DNA from: Diogma glabrata
Lineage: Eukaryota > Arthropoda > Insecta > Diptera > Cylindrotomidae
DNA length: 64,000 nt
NCBI GenBank assembly: GCA_963693315.1
Contig: OY856186.1
Location: forward strand, 298,226,452-298,290,451
Reading direction: 5' to 3'
A program made the translations under genes and the position numbers. Within the stretch, counting starts at the first letter, position 1; every line of letters starts with the position of its first letter. The notes beneath the pieces were generated by a model. The model made no database searches. It worked only from the letters and a program-made list of their open reading frames with translations, and was not told where the DNA came from. This document shows positions 63,571 through 64,000 of this stretch, one piece after another.

Positions 63571-64000
63571 TTTTTTAGCGTATGGTTTTTATGACACATT
63601 AAAAAATAAAAATAAAACTTAAAATAGGTAGATTTTTTCTACCTAAAACAGAACATGAATACACATTAAATGAGCTTACAATCAGTTTGATTGCGCGTCT
63701 TTTAGTTAAAAAGTAAAATATTTGAACATTGGGCAGTACATTTGAACATTAGATGTTTACATCGAGTGCGTCTATCCATGCTACTACATAGGGAGTTGCC
63801 ATTGTATCGTCGAATTGGACACACAGTTGCAATGTGTTTTATGGTTTGTTGTGGAGCTCCGCAGTCACATTGAGGGGACTCTGAAATTCCCCACTTGTAG
63901 CTGGCAGTTTTATGTAGAGGCTTTTTTGACTTCAATCGACAACTAGTGTGGTCACCGTAATATTCGTGCAAGGGTGACGTGATGTTGTTGGTTACCTTTT
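63571..64000 (-). mobile_element. LINE family A, copy 3, runs off the window
   Basis: The minus strand shows the same 3' end as copy 2 (accatacgct), a shortened stem-loop (aggtag/ctacct near 63626-63644) and C-terminal ORF pieces EYYGDHTSCRLKSKKPLHK and YKWGISESPQCDCGAPQQTI. Relative to copy 2 it has lost about 200 bp between those pieces and has a smaller loss in the tail (NGNSLCSSMDRR). The 5' side lies beyond 64000. Confidence 0.8.

Noticed and set aside
1..64000. CRISPR arrays, phage or bacterial systems
   Set aside because: The repeats found are minisatellites, TIRs and LTRs of eukaryotic elements; splice signals and LINE/LTR content exclude a prokaryotic source.

Overview
The window is about 70% A+T eukaryotic DNA. 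It is almost certainly from an arthropod, most likely an insect. The evidence is the repeat content: Ty3/gypsy elements of several lineages, non-LTR retrotransposons (an EN-bearing BS/jockey-like family, a CR1/L2-like family and an RTE-like copy), hAT, mariner, pogo-like and PIF/Harbinger DNA transposons with introns, a zeste-type (MSANTD) DNA-binding exon and MADF exons. The species cannot be told from sequence alone. I see no rRNA, tRNA, CRISPR or bacterial-type operon. Almost everything recognisable is a mobile element or its debris.

Layout. 0-5.7 kb: a 21-bp minisatellite, a decayed LINE and mariner between 77-bp direct repeats, a zeste-domain gene fragment, a tyrosine-recombinase remnant in a small inverted-repeat element, a pogo-like fragment and a structured 393-bp MITE. 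5.7-8.9 kb: a hAT transposon (8-bp TSD) holding a LINE that itself holds a 1.1-kb hAT MITE (8-bp TSD). 9.4-13.3 kb: a solo LTR, a decayed minus-strand Ty3/gypsy and a LINE endonuclease fragment. 13.7-18.5 kb: a complete, very young Ty3/gypsy element with identical 190-bp LTRs, a 5-bp TSD and a single uninterrupted 1346-aa Gag-Pol.

19.2-38.4 kb is one nested stack, resolved by target-site duplications. Element A (SAP-domain Gag, LTR 609 bp, TSD ATAT) is split by element C (mdg1/412-like, LTR 598 bp, TSD GTGG). C is in turn split by element B (a second copy of A's family, TSD ATAT) and by a 2.9-kb DNA transposon with about 600-bp terminal inverted repeats (TSD TAAG). A and C both carry a GGGAAAC slippery heptamer, an 8-nt spacer and a stem-loop at the gag/pol overlap. 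A and B have each lost RT and RNase H by different deletions that keep the reading frame, leaving Gag plus integrase. C also has a small myristoylation/transmembrane ORF upstream of gag.

38.4-49.2 kb: a hAT N-terminal fragment, an AGGGTTCCG-ended element with a 289-bp tandem repeat, a PIF/Harbinger element whose MADF gene and transposase are interleaved on opposite strands, an RTE-like LINE with frameshifts, and a second copy of the EN-bearing LINE. 49.2-64 kb is mostly AT-rich non-coding DNA with fold-back elements (including a 484-bp near-palindrome), one possible 147-bp phase-0 coding exon at 54.4 kb, a CR1/L2-like LINE inserted in a 141-bp tandem array, and a third copy of the EN-bearing LINE running off the end.
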